Shown: piece after piece, positions 21,717 to 29,748 of the stretch
How positions within the stretch are numbered: the first letter of the stretch is position 1
Layout of the letters: each line of letters begins with the position of its first letter
Assembly: GCA_900770265.1 (NCBI GenBank)
Contig: CAAGJR010000210.1
Coordinates: 1-41,450 of the forward strand
From: an uncultured Acidaminococcus sp.
GTDB lineage: Bacteria > Bacillota > Negativicutes > Acidaminococcales > Acidaminococcaceae
DNA: 41,450 nucleotides
Direction: 5' to 3'
Position numbers and translations under genes: made by a program
Notes under the pieces: model-generated
What the model saw: the letters and a program-made list of their open reading frames with translations, nothing else
The model's database searches: none
What the model was told of the DNA's origin: nothing

Positions 21717-22898
21717 TCAGGCCATCATTTTCAAAACGTACCCGCAGATCAGGCCGGCGAAGTTGCCGATGGCGGCGCCCAGCACCCCCATCAATACGCC
21801 GATGCCGGCGTAGGATTCATTGTAGGCCGAAGCTACGATGGGCGCCGAAGCCGCCCCGCCGATATTGGCCAGGGACGCGGTGGACACCATGCACAGATCC
21901 CAGTGGAACAGCTTGCTGAGCACGTACATGAGCACCACATGCACCGCCAGGATGAAGAACCCGTACACCACCCACATGGGAGCGCTGAGCAGATCCATGA
22001 CGGAAGCGGTGGAAGCCAGCAGGGAAACCACAGCGTACAGGTATACGCTGGACAGTTCTTCCACAGCCGGCACTTTACCCAGCGGGCTCATGGCGCACAC
22101 CAGGCCCAGCACGGTGACGAACACGGTGGTCATGGTGCCCTTATCGAACATGCCCAGGCCCACAGCCTTCAGAGAAGCGTTCAGGGAAGCCCCCACGCTC
22201 TGGCTGATGGCGGACACCAGCAGGGACACACCGATCAGGAAGATCCAGTCCGCTGCCGTAGCCTTTTTCTTTTCCTTGGCCACTTCCGCCGCAGCCGCAT
22301 CGGCCACTGCCTGCAGCTTGGACGTATCGGCCTTCACGGCGTTATTCCATTTCGGTGCGTATTTCACCATGAGCAGCAGCAGGGCGATCCACACAGAGTA
22401 GCACACCGTATCCAGGGCCAGGGCGCAGCTGTAGGCACCGGCATCCACCGGCAGGGCTGCCTGCATGGCCGCCATGTTGGCAGAACCGCCGACCCAGGAG
22501 GCATACAGGGCTGCCACGGCGCCCCAGGTGTCGTTACCCAGGAAGCCCTTGAAAATGGGGTAGCCGATGACGAACCCGGCGAACAGGGTCACGGAGCAGC
22601 CCAGGAAGATGGCCACCATCCGGCCGCCCAGTTTGGCCAGTTTCCGGAAGTCGCAGCGCAGCAGCATGACAAAGATCATGGCATACAGCAGGTTATTCTT
22701 CAGTGCTTTGTACGCAGCGGAAACTTCCTTGGAATGGTACAGGCCCATGGTACAGAACACCATGTTCAATACGTAGATCCACACCAGAGGCGGGACCAGG
22801 TTGAATACTTTCCACTTCGTGTATTTTTCCAGAGCCAGCAGGCCGCCGGCCAGGAACATCAGGAATGCAATATAGGTAAAGCCGTTGGTGATCACCAT
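21717..22898 (-). CDS. DUF819 family membrane protein, putative permease
   Basis: A 393-residue integral membrane protein with about ten hydrophobic segments and a charged cytoplasmic loop near residue 210 (VAKEKKKATAADW). DUF819 (YjcL-like) proteins resemble secondary transporters but most are uncharacterised; glycine-rich re-entrant-like segments are visible (ASWVGGSANMAAMQAA and SLANIGGAASAPIVAS), which look like an internal repeat. It is last in pepV-epimerase-DUF819, so import of dipeptides is a reasonable inference. The start ATG follows GAAAGGGGAGATG. Confidence 0.8.
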   Translation of the reverse strand: MVITNGFTYIAFLMFLAGGLLALEKYTKWKVFNLVPPLVWIYVLNMVFCTMGLYHSKEVSAAYKALKNNLLYAMIFVMLLRCDFRKLAKLGGRMVAIFLGCSVTLFAGFVIGYPIFKGFLGNDTWGAVAALYASWVGGSANMAAMQAALPVDAGAYSCALALDTVCYSVWIALLLLMVKYAPKWNNAVKADTSKLQAVADAAAAEVAKEKKKATAADWIFLIGVSLLVSAISQSVGASLNASLKAVGLGMFDKGTMTTVFVTVLGLVCAMSPLGKVPAVEELSSVYLYAVVSLLASTASVMDLLSAPMWVVYGFFILAVHVVLMYVLSKLFHWDLCMVSTASLANIGGAASAPIVASAYNESYAGIGVLMGVLGAAIGNFAGLICGYVLKMMA

Positions 22899-22934
22899 CG
22901 TTCATCTCCCCTTTCTCTTTTCCCGGACCGACGG

Positions 22935-24029
22935 TCAGTCGTCCAGGTACCGGATGCCTTCGATGCCGGTAATGCCCAGCCCCGGAGCATCGCTGACGGT
23001 AATGTGTTTTTCGTTGAAGACGGCGCCGCCCAGCACCGGGTCTTCCGAGCACAGCACCGGCCCGTCCAGGTCGATCTTCGTGATGATCTTCCGGGCGCAG
23101 GCCAGGTGGACGGCCGCGTTGACGCTGACCTTGGCCTCCAGCATGCAGCCGATCATACATTCCACGCCGCAGACTTCCGCCAGGGTGGCGATCTTCAGGG
23201 CGTTGGTCAGGCCGCCGCATTTCATCAGCTTGATGTTGATCAGGTCCGCCGCCTGCATCTGGACGATCTTCAGGGCATCCTCCACGGAGAATACGCTTTC
23301 GTCGGCCAGCACCGGTACATAGGACCGTTCCGTCACGTATTTCAGGCCGTCGTAGTCGTGGGCCTTCACCGGCTGTTCCACCAGCTCGATGTCCAGTCCC
23401 TTATCCTGCATCTGGTTCAGCAGCTTCACGGCCTGTTTCGGCGTCCAGGCCTGGTTGGCGTCGATGCGGATCCGGATGTCCGGCCCCACGGCCTTGCGGA
23501 TGGCAGCCAGCCGGGCCACATCCAGGGAGGGATCGATACCCACTTTGACCTTCAAAGTATCATAGCCCCGCTGTACCGCATTGATGGCATCCCGGGCCAT
23601 TTCCTCCGGCGGGTTCACGCTGATGGTCAGGTCCGTGACGATCTGGTTCCGGGCCCCGCCCAGCATCTTGTACACCGGGATGCCGTACTTCTTGCCGTAC
23701 AGATCCCACAGGGCGATATCGGCAGCCGCCTTGGCGCTGGTGTTCTTCACGATGCATTTCTGCACGGCCTGGGTGATGTCCTCGAAATCGTCCACATCCC
23801 GGCCCACCAGGGTCTTCGTGATATGGTCCTGGAACGCCCCGATAATAGCGCCAGTGGTATCCCCGGTGATGGCCCCGGTGGGAGGCGCTTCCCCGAAGCC
23901 CACTTCCCCGGTATCCGTATGGATTTCCACGATCACATCTTCCACGCTGTTCACCTGGCGCAGGGCCGTCTTGAACGGCACCCGCAGGGGGACGGAGATC
24001 CGTCCCAGCCGTACTTTCGTAATCTTCAT
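22935..24029 (-). CDS. Dipeptide epimerase (L-Ala-D/L-Glu type), enolase superfamily
   Basis: A 364-residue enolase-superfamily protein of the muconate-lactonizing subgroup. The paired catalytic lysines lie in TLKVKVG and LINIKLMKCGG; the metal ligands are in RIDANQAW (Asp), ELVEQPV (Glu) and VLADESVF (Asp-Glu). The N-terminal lid has RVPFKTALRQ, and GAITGDT at residue 53 fits dipeptide epimerases. These enzymes convert L-Ala-D-Glu from murein into L-Ala-L-Glu. The downstream order (PepV dipeptidase 12 bases before it and a permease after) supports that substrate, though specificity in this family varies. The start ATG follows AAGGAGGAACC. Confidence 0.87.
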   Translation of the reverse strand: MKITKVRLGRISVPLRVPFKTALRQVNSVEDVIVEIHTDTGEVGFGEAPPTGAITGDTTGAIIGAFQDHITKTLVGRDVDDFEDITQAVQKCIVKNTSAKAAADIALWDLYGKKYGIPVYKMLGGARNQIVTDLTISVNPPEEMARDAINAVQRGYDTLKVKVGIDPSLDVARLAAIRKAVGPDIRIRIDANQAWTPKQAVKLLNQMQDKGLDIELVEQPVKAHDYDGLKYVTERSYVPVLADESVFSVEDALKIVQMQAADLINIKLMKCGGLTNALKIATLAEVCGVECMIGCMLEAKVSVNAAVHLACARKIITKIDLDGPVLCSEDPVLGGAVFNEKHITVSDAPGLGITGIEGIRYLDD

Positions 24030-24041
24030 GATGGTTCCTCC

Positions 24042-25421
24042 TTATCTGGCCAGCCGGTACAGGGCCTCCGCATAGATGTGGGCGTTCAGTACCAGTTTCT
24101 CGATTTCCCAGTATTCATTGGGCAGGTGTTCCCGCACCGCATCCCCCGGGAAGATGGGCCCGAAAGCCACGATGTTCGGGATGGCCTTGGCATAGGTACC
24201 GCCGCCGATGCACAGGGTGCCGGGCTTGAAGTCCGTCATTTCTCCGTACACCTGGAGCAGGGTCTGGATGTAGGGTGTCTTCGGGTCCACGTACAGGGCC
24301 TTCTTGTGGGTCTCGGATACTTTGGCAAAGCCCGCGGCAGCGAAGGCAGCGTCCAGTTTCGGTGCACAGTCCTCATAGTGCTTCGTCACCGGGTACCGGT
24401 AGTTGATCTTCACGGTCAGCTCTTTGTCATCGGCTTCCGCCACACCCACGTTGAAGGACAGCTTGCCGGAATCAGTATCCTCCAGGCAGATGCCCAGGGA
24501 TTCCCCGTGGACTTCCAGCCCGATCTTGTCGGCCAGGAACGTCAGGGTGTCTTTCAGTTCCCCGCTGAACGGCAGCTGGGTCAGGGCCTTGAACAGCCGG
24601 CCGGCAGCGTTTTCGCCCTGTTCCGGATGGGCCGCATGGGCCTGTACCCCCTGGGCCACCACCTTCAGGCCTTCCGGTACCACTTCCCACTGCACCTTGG
24701 GTTCCGGTTTCACCACTTCCTCCAGCAGCCGGGTGGCTTCCGCCGGCGCACAGGCCACAACAGCTTCAGCCAGGGCCGGCACTACGTTGAATGCCGAACC
24801 GGCCTTTAGGCGCTTCAGCACCACCGGACCACTCTGGGTGTAGGTTTTGGAGAACGTCACGTTGATGATGCCCTTTTCCCCGTTGATCACCGGGTATTCC
24901 CCGTCGGGAGTAAAGCCGCACACCGGGATTTCTCCGCCTTTTTCCAGATAATGCTTCATGTCGGCACTGCCGGTCTCCTCATTGGTGCCGAACAGGATGC
25001 GGATCCGCCGTTTCAGGGGCACGCCGCTGTCCTTCAGGGCCTTCAGCGCATACAGGGCTGCTGTGGTGGGGCCTTTATCGTCCATGGTTCCCCGGCCGTA
25101 CACGTTCGTGCCGTCGCAGTCACCGCTGTACGGGTCCCGGTCCCAGCCGTCCCCTTCCGGCACCACATCCAGATGCCCCAGCACGGCCACCATTTCAGGG
25201 CCTTCGCCATACTCGCACCAGCCCATGTAGTTATCCACATTCTCCGTCTTGAAGCCCATGGCGGCGGCTTTCTGCAGCATGAAGTCCAGGCATTTCGCCG
25301 GCCCTTCCCCGAACGGTTTCCCCGGTTGTGCGTCTTCCCGGACACTCTTGATCCGGACGGCCTGCTGCAGCGTTTCCACCATGGCCTGTTTGTTGTTGTC
25401 TACCCATTTTGTCAATTCCAT
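24042..25421 (-). CDS. pepV: Dipeptidase PepV, M20 family
   Basis: A 459-residue zinc dipeptidase of the M20A/PepV group. Metal and catalytic residues appear in order: LGHLDVVPEGDGW (His, catalytic Asp), YGRGTMDDKGPTTAAL (bridging Asp), FGTNEETGSADM (catalytic Glu and Glu ligand), DGEYPVINGEKG (Asp) and the C-terminal CIGGGTYAKAIPN region. PepV cleaves a broad range of L,L-dipeptides in the cytosol. First gene of an operon with a dipeptide epimerase and a permease; in a glutamate fermenter, cleaving L-Ala-L-Glu would feed glutamate to energy metabolism. The ATG follows AAGGGAGGCAG. A leader with a terminator hairpin precedes it. Confidence 0.94.
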   Translation of the reverse strand: MELTKWVDNNKQAMVETLQQAVRIKSVREDAQPGKPFGEGPAKCLDFMLQKAAAMGFKTENVDNYMGWCEYGEGPEMVAVLGHLDVVPEGDGWDRDPYSGDCDGTNVYGRGTMDDKGPTTAALYALKALKDSGVPLKRRIRILFGTNEETGSADMKHYLEKGGEIPVCGFTPDGEYPVINGEKGIINVTFSKTYTQSGPVVLKRLKAGSAFNVVPALAEAVVACAPAEATRLLEEVVKPEPKVQWEVVPEGLKVVAQGVQAHAAHPEQGENAAGRLFKALTQLPFSGELKDTLTFLADKIGLEVHGESLGICLEDTDSGKLSFNVGVAEADDKELTVKINYRYPVTKHYEDCAPKLDAAFAAAGFAKVSETHKKALYVDPKTPYIQTLLQVYGEMTDFKPGTLCIGGGTYAKAIPNIVAFGPIFPGDAVREHLPNEYWEIEKLVLNAHIYAEALYRLAR

Positions 25422-25584
25422 CGGTCTGCCTCCCTTAGTCCATCACCGGAAAATGCCGGAATAAGAAAAGTCCCAGCAAAGCGCAAAAATCCCTTTCTGC
25501 ACCTTTGCTGGGACTCAATCTGCTTCCTGGAACAGGGTGAATGTTCCACACAGAATGAAACAGCATTTCAACGGTTCTAAATTT
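25422..25584 (-). promoter_or_regulatory. pepV operon leader with intrinsic terminator (attenuator candidate)
   Basis: Transcription from the promoter at 25585-25613 gives a leader of about 155 bases. It holds small hairpins (TGAAA/TTTCA; GGAACA/TGTTCC) and a strong hairpin GTCCCAGCAAAG/CTTTGCTGGGAC followed by TTTTCTTATT (25463-25515). No gene lies upstream on this strand, so the terminator can only act on the leader itself. No known riboswitch class or T-box sequence was recognised. A 43-codon frame without a ribosome site crosses the hairpin. Confidence 0.65.
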
Positions 25585-25613
25585 AGTTTACTTGATTGTC
25601 CATCGGCTGTCAA
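25585..25613 (-). promoter_or_regulatory. Promoter of the pepV operon
   Basis: On the minus strand TTGACA (25608-25613), 17-base spacer, TAAACT (25585-25590). Confidence 0.75.
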
Positions 25614-25643
25614 TTGATTTTTCTTACATTTTAACATTATATA

Positions 25644-25688
25644 GTATATTGTATACATGTTGACGGGCAAATTGTTCATCTGTATAAT
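25644..25688 (+). promoter_or_regulatory. Promoter of the serine hydrolase gene
   Basis: TTGACG (25660-25665), 17-base spacer, TATAAT (25683-25688): near-consensus. The small inverted repeat GTATA-TTG-TATAC (25644-25656) sits just upstream of the -35. Confidence 0.82.
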
Positions 25689-25728
25689 GAGAAATAGCTG
25701 AAAATTTCACAAAACAGGAGGTTGTTGT

Positions 25729-27129
25729 ATGAGCAAAGGAAGATTCCTGAAAGCGGCCACCCTGGGCCTGTGTGCCGCCCTGCTGCTGCCCGCTGCCTGC
25801 CAGGCCGCCAAAGCGAAGAGAGGCATCCCCGGCCCGGCCAAAAAGCAGCTGACAGAAGAGCTGGATGCCATGGTGGGCCATACCGGCACCCACGTGCCCG
25901 GCCTGGGCGTGGAAGTCTATAAAAATGGCAAAAAGGCCTACACCCATTTCGCCGGCCACCGGTACTTTGCGGAAAAGCCCGGCCAGAAAGACCTGCCCAT
26001 CACCAGCAGCACCCGGTTCCGGGCAGCATCCGTATCCAAGATGTTCACGGCCTTCACCATCATGCAGCTGGTGGACGAGGGCAAACTGACGCTGGATGAG
26101 GATGTAAGCGACCTGCTGGGCTTCAAACTGCGGAACCCCAACTACCCGGACACCCCCATCACCGTGCGCATGCTGCTGTCCCACACCTCCAGCCTCCGGG
26201 ACGGCAAGCTGTACGCCATCCCGCCTTCCGACTCCGTCCAGGAGTTCTTCACGGAAAAGGGAAAGTTCTATGAGAACGGGGACCACTTCGCTCCCCTGGG
26301 CCAGGCCCCGGGCCAATGTTTCAAGTACTCCAACATCAACTACGGCCTTTTGGGCACCATCATCGAAAAGGTCACCGGAGAACGGTTCGACAAATACCAG
26401 AAGAGCCACATCCTGAAACAGCTGGACATCAAGGCCGACTACACCCCGGGCAATCTGTCCAAAGGAGAATTCAAGAATCTGGGCGTGATTTACCAGAAGA
26501 ACAGTAACGGCAAATGGGACGAGAACGGCCCCTGGATCCCCCAGATTGATGACTACCAGGGCAAACAGCCGCCAAAAGACCAGGTGAAGGTGCAGAACCC
26601 GGACCACCGGGACCTGGACGCCTTCTACGACCTGAAGGACTATGTGCCCGGCACCAATGCCACCGTCTTCTCCCCCCAGGGCGGCCTGCGGATCAGCTAT
26701 GACGAGCTGGGGAACACCCTGGAGATGCTGGTGAACGGCGGTAAATATAAAGGGAAACAGATCATCCGGCCGGGCCTGTTAAAAGAGATGATGAAGCCCC
26801 AGTGGACCTATGATCCGAAGAATCCCAACGGGTTCACGTATGGTGGTTCCATCGAATCCTACGGCCTGGGCCTGTACCAGATCAAAGGCAGCGGTACCAG
26901 CCGGGCGGTGAAGGACCACGAACTGGACCTGGTGGGCCACACCGGCGAAGCCTATGGCCTGCTGTCCGGGGTATTCCTGATCCCCGGCACGAAGGACGGG
27001 TTCATCTACATGATGAACGGCGAGGCCCTGGCCGAGGACGACGACCCCCGCAGCGCCGGCAAATACAGTGGCAATTACGTGTGGGAAGAGAACATCATGG
27101 ACACCATCTGCCGGAATGCGTTCTTTTGA
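25729..27129 (+). CDS. Secreted serine hydrolase, beta-lactamase / class C family
   Basis: A 466-residue protein of the class C beta-lactamase / DD-peptidase-like fold (PF00144). A signal peptide with LGLCAALLLPAACQA suggests export, possibly as a lipoprotein since a Cys lies in the cleavage region (LPAAC). The catalytic SxxK is SVSK (residues 100-103), the second motif YSN (in FKYSNINYGLLG) and the third HTG (in GHTGEAYG). Members include DD-peptidases, esterases and D-aminopeptidases; no substrate can be assigned. An insertion of about 80 residues (YQKNSNGKWDENG...) lies between motifs two and three. The start ATG follows AACAGGAGG. It is a single gene, divergent from pepV. Confidence 0.87.
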   Translation: MSKGRFLKAATLGLCAALLLPAACQAAKAKRGIPGPAKKQLTEELDAMVGHTGTHVPGLGVEVYKNGKKAYTHFAGHRYFAEKPGQKDLPITSSTRFRAASVSKMFTAFTIMQLVDEGKLTLDEDVSDLLGFKLRNPNYPDTPITVRMLLSHTSSLRDGKLYAIPPSDSVQEFFTEKGKFYENGDHFAPLGQAPGQCFKYSNINYGLLGTIIEKVTGERFDKYQKSHILKQLDIKADYTPGNLSKGEFKNLGVIYQKNSNGKWDENGPWIPQIDDYQGKQPPKDQVKVQNPDHRDLDAFYDLKDYVPGTNATVFSPQGGLRISYDELGNTLEMLVNGGKYKGKQIIRPGLLKEMMKPQWTYDPKNPNGFTYGGSIESYGLGLYQIKGSGTSRAVKDHELDLVGHTGEAYGLLSGVFLIPGTKDGFIYMMNGEALAEDDDPRSAGKYSGNYVWEENIMDTICRNAFF

Positions 27130-27130
27130 A

Positions 27131-27168
27131 AAAAGGAGCTATCCCTTATCGGGATAGCTCCTTTTCGT
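27131..27168. terminator. Bidirectional terminator between the serine hydrolase gene and dusB
   Basis: AAAAAGGAGCTATCCC-TTATC-GGGATAGCTCCTTTT. The two genes converge; the right arm covers the dusB stop region. Confidence 0.88.
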
Positions 27169-28132
27169 ATTGTTCCAGCACCTGTTCCAACGCTTCTTTC
27201 GTCAGGCACTGGCTGATGGCGTTGCGGTAGAACGCACTCCTTGGCAGGCCGTGGAAATAGTGGGCCCCGTGGTTGCGCATTTCCCGGATGGCCACCTTTT
27301 CCCCCTTGAAGGCGATCAGGTCCCGCAGGTGCCGCCGCACCATGGTGAACCGTTCCGGAATCGTCACTTCCGGGATCGGCTGCCCGGACAGCGCCGCCTT
27401 CACCTCCCGGAAGATCCAGGGATTCCCCTGGGCCCCCCGGGCGATCATGATGCCGTCGCAGTGGGTGGCTTCCCGCAGGGCCAGGGCGTCCCGGGCCGTG
27501 AAAACATCCCCGTTGCCGATCACCGGGATGGACACGGCTTCCTTCACCTGGCGGATGATGTCCCAGTCCGCTTTACCGCTGTAGAACTGGCCCCGGGTAC
27601 GGCCATGGACGGCTACCGCCGCCACGCCGGCCTTCTCGGCCAGCCGGGCGATTTCCACGGCGTTTTTGTGCTCGTCGTCCCAGCCGGCCCGGAACTTCAC
27701 TGTCACCGGCAGGTCCACGGCGTCCACCAGGGCGCACAGGCAGGCATAGGCCCGCTCCGGATCCTTCATGAGTGCGGACCCCTCTCCGTTGGATACGATC
27801 TTGTGCACCGGGCAGCCCATGTTGAAGTCGATGACGTCTGCGCCGTGTTCCGCCACGATCTTCGCCCCCTGGGCCAGTTCCTCAGGCACGGACCCGAACA
27901 GCTGGATGGCCACAGGATGCTCCCGGGGATCCACTTCCAGCATGGCAAAGGTCTTGGGGTTCTTGAACAGCAGCGCCTTGGCACTGACCATCTCAGATAC
28001 CACATAATCGGCCCCCAGTTCCCGGCAGATGACGCGAAAAGGCAGATCCGTAACCCCAGCCATAGGGCCCAGGATGACGGGGATGTGGGACGGAGTGAAC
28101 AGGTGCTCCGTAAGGGTTGTGTTTGTCGTCAT
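27146..28132 (-). CDS. dusB: tRNA-dihydrouridine synthase DusB
   Basis: A 328-residue FMN enzyme that reduces uridines in the tRNA D-loop. The TIM barrel starts with PVILGPMAGVTDLPFR; the catalytic Cys is in DFNMGCPVHKIV, FMN contacts lie in VKFRAGWDD, VHGRTRGQFYSG and GNGDVFT, and the C-terminal helical RNA-binding domain follows FKGEKVAIREMRNH. The start is the ATG at 28130-28132, 8 bases after GGAG; an in-frame ATG five codons earlier has no site. It is a single gene behind coaX and converges with the serine hydrolase gene. Confidence 0.94.
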   Translation of the reverse strand: MTTNTTLTEHLFTPSHIPVILGPMAGVTDLPFRVICRELGADYVVSEMVSAKALLFKNPKTFAMLEVDPREHPVAIQLFGSVPEELAQGAKIVAEHGADVIDFNMGCPVHKIVSNGEGSALMKDPERAYACLCALVDAVDLPVTVKFRAGWDDEHKNAVEIARLAEKAGVAAVAVHGRTRGQFYSGKADWDIIRQVKEAVSIPVIGNGDVFTARDALALREATHCDGIMIARGAQGNPWIFREVKAALSGQPIPEVTIPERFTMVRRHLRDLIAFKGEKVAIREMRNHGAHYFHGLPRSAFYRNAISQCLTKEALEQVLEQYEKELSR

Positions 28133-28155
28133 GTTTTTGTTCTCCATTGGGTAAT

Positions 28156-28258
28156 GTCAGTCGTCAGTGGTCAGTAGTCAGTGGCCAAAGGAAAGCAGGA
28201 AGCAGCAAATCACTGCTTCCTGCTTTTCTGCAACGTATGACCTATGACGTATGACGTC
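28156..28258 (-). repeat. Heptad arrays around a terminator behind coaX
   Basis: Minus-strand order after the coaX stop: heptads of the type GTCATAC/GTCATAG (28234-28258), a terminator-like hairpin AAAGCAGGAAGCAG/CTGCTTCCTGCTTT (28192-28226), then a second array of CTGACTA-type heptads (28156-28184). A looser relative of the modules behind tsaD and ftsH; the GATGGA box is missing. Confidence 0.6.
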
Positions 28259-28261
28259 TTT

Positions 28262-29044
28262 TTAGTACTGCTTGGGATGGTTCATGTTGTAGAGGATCCG
28301 CAGCCCTTCCAGGGTCAGGAACGGTTCCACCACATCCACATGTTCCGATTCGGATGCCATCAGCTTGCCGAACCCGCCCGTAGCCACTACGAAAGCCTGG
28401 CCGCCCAATTCTTTTTTCATGCGGGTGATCAGGCCGTCCATCTGGCCTACGAACCCGAAGATCACGCCGCTGCGCATGGCATGGATCGTATCCCGGCAGA
28501 TGGCTTTCGGCGGTTTGATCAGTTCGATCCGGGGCAGCTTGGCTGCCTTCTGGAACAGGGCTTCCGTGGAAATGCCGATGCCCGGGGCAATGGCGCCGCC
28601 CAGGTATTCCCCGTCGGGCCGCAGGGCGCAGAACGTGGTGGCCGTCCCGAAGTCGATGATGATCAGGTTGCCTTTGTCGCCGTACATATGATGGGCAGCC
28701 ACAGCGTTCACGATCCGGTCCGCCCCGATCTGGGAAGGATCATCATAATCCAGCTTCAGGCCGGTCTTGATTTCGCTGGTCACCACAAAGGGGGTGATCC
28801 CGAAATACCGTTTGCACATGTTGCACAGGGGAACCAGCAGGGGCGGCACCACGGTGGAAATGATGATATCCTCGATATCCTTCATATCCATGCCGCTGTA
28901 GGCAAACATGCTCCCCAGGATGATGCCGAATTCATCCGAAGTGCGGGAACGGCTGCTGGAGATTCTCCAGTGTGCCTGCCAGGACTTGCCATCATGAACG
29001 CCTACTACGATATTGGTGTTCCCAACATCCATTACCATCAACAT
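28262..29044 (-). CDS. coaX: Pantothenate kinase type III
   Basis: A 260-residue ASKHA-fold enzyme catalysing the first step of coenzyme A synthesis. The phosphate-1 motif is MDVGNTNIVVGV, the pantothenate site GADRIVNAVAAHH, the phosphate-2 motif IIDFGTATTFCAL and the adenosine-side motif VVATGGFG. It starts at the ATG 29042-29044 after GGAGGTAAAAAG. It follows birA-bioY on the same strand but has its own strong promoter. Confidence 0.95.
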   Translation of the reverse strand: MLMVMDVGNTNIVVGVHDGKSWQAHWRISSSRSRTSDEFGIILGSMFAYSGMDMKDIEDIIISTVVPPLLVPLCNMCKRYFGITPFVVTSEIKTGLKLDYDDPSQIGADRIVNAVAAHHMYGDKGNLIIIDFGTATTFCALRPDGEYLGGAIAPGIGISTEALFQKAAKLPRIELIKPPKAICRDTIHAMRSGVIFGFVGQMDGLITRMKKELGGQAFVVATGGFGKLMASESEHVDVVEPFLTLEGLRILYNMNHPKQY

Positions 29045-29080
29045 GGTCTTTTTACCTCCAAAATTTTCCGGTCTAGGTTT

Positions 29081-29144
29081 ACCAGGGTCTCTTACCCCTG
29101 GTCAGAAACGCTTCTATTATAGGGGGAAAGCCCCAGAAAGTCAA
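29081..29144 (-). promoter_or_regulatory. coaX promoter and leader hairpin
   Basis: On the minus strand TTGACT (29139-29144), 17-base spacer, TATAAT (29116-29121). A hairpin ACCAGGG/CCCTGGT (29081-29102) starts about 7 bases into the transcript; it may stabilise the RNA. Confidence 0.72.
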
Positions 29145-29187
29145 GACAGAAGCCCTTCTGATATTCCTGCTGCAACCTCCGTTTTCC

Positions 29188-29748
29188 TTACGCCTGCCAC
29201 ATGCCGCTGGCTTTCAGGGCCCGGCGGATCCGGATGCCCAGGAAGGCCGCCAGGAAACTCTTGATGATATCCAGGGGCAGGAACGGCACCACGGCCAGGG
29301 CCATGGTCTTGTCCCAGGTCATGGGCTTGTGCAGGAAGTACGCAAAGCTCAGCTTGAAGCCGATGGCCCCGATGGCATAGCACACCACCATGGTGAGAGC
29401 CAGCCCCAGGAAATTCTTCAGCAGACCGTCACCCACCTTGCTGTGGCTCAGTTTCCCGGCCATCCAGGCCACGATGGGGAAGCTGACCAGGAAGCCCCCG
29501 GTGGGCCCGGCCAGCATCACGATGCCCGACTGGCCCTGGTTGAACACCGGCAGCCCCAGGCAGCCCAGCAGCAGCCAGACGATGATGCTCACCGGTCCCC
29601 ACACCGGCCCCAGCAAAAAGCCGGCCAGCATGGCCATGAACGTCTGCAGGGTGATGGGCACGGGCCCGATGGGAATGGTCACATAGGAGCTGAGGATCAT
29701 CAGGCCGGCAAACAGCGCGGCCCCCATTAAATTTCTCGTGCGGGTCAT
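29188..29748 (-). CDS. bioY: Biotin transporter BioY
   Basis: A 186-residue membrane protein, the substrate-binding S component of an ECF-type biotin transporter. Six hydrophobic segments are visible; family signatures are VPITLQTFMAMLAGFLLGP and GPTGGFLVSFPIVAW. No EcfA/EcfT genes are in the window, so it either uses shared ECF modules encoded elsewhere or works alone. The ATG at 29746-29748 overlaps the birA stop (ATGA), giving translational coupling. Pairing with birA links biotin import to biotin use. Confidence 0.95.
   Translation of the reverse strand: MTRTRNLMGAALFAGLMILSSYVTIPIGPVPITLQTFMAMLAGFLLGPVWGPVSIIVWLLLGCLGLPVFNQGQSGIVMLAGPTGGFLVSFPIVAWMAGKLSHSKVGDGLLKNFLGLALTMVVCYAIGAIGFKLSFAYFLHKPMTWDKTMALAVVPFLPLDIIKSFLAAFLGIRIRRALKASGMWQA

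Noticed and set aside
25434..25565. 43-codon leader peptide over the pepV attenuator
   Set aside because: The frame is open but has no ribosome site and no run of regulatory codons; most of it is the hairpin read as protein.
25422..25584. T-box riboswitch before pepV
   Set aside because: The leader has GTGTGGAAC but not the T-box core AGGGTGGNACCGCG, and no specifier stem was found.
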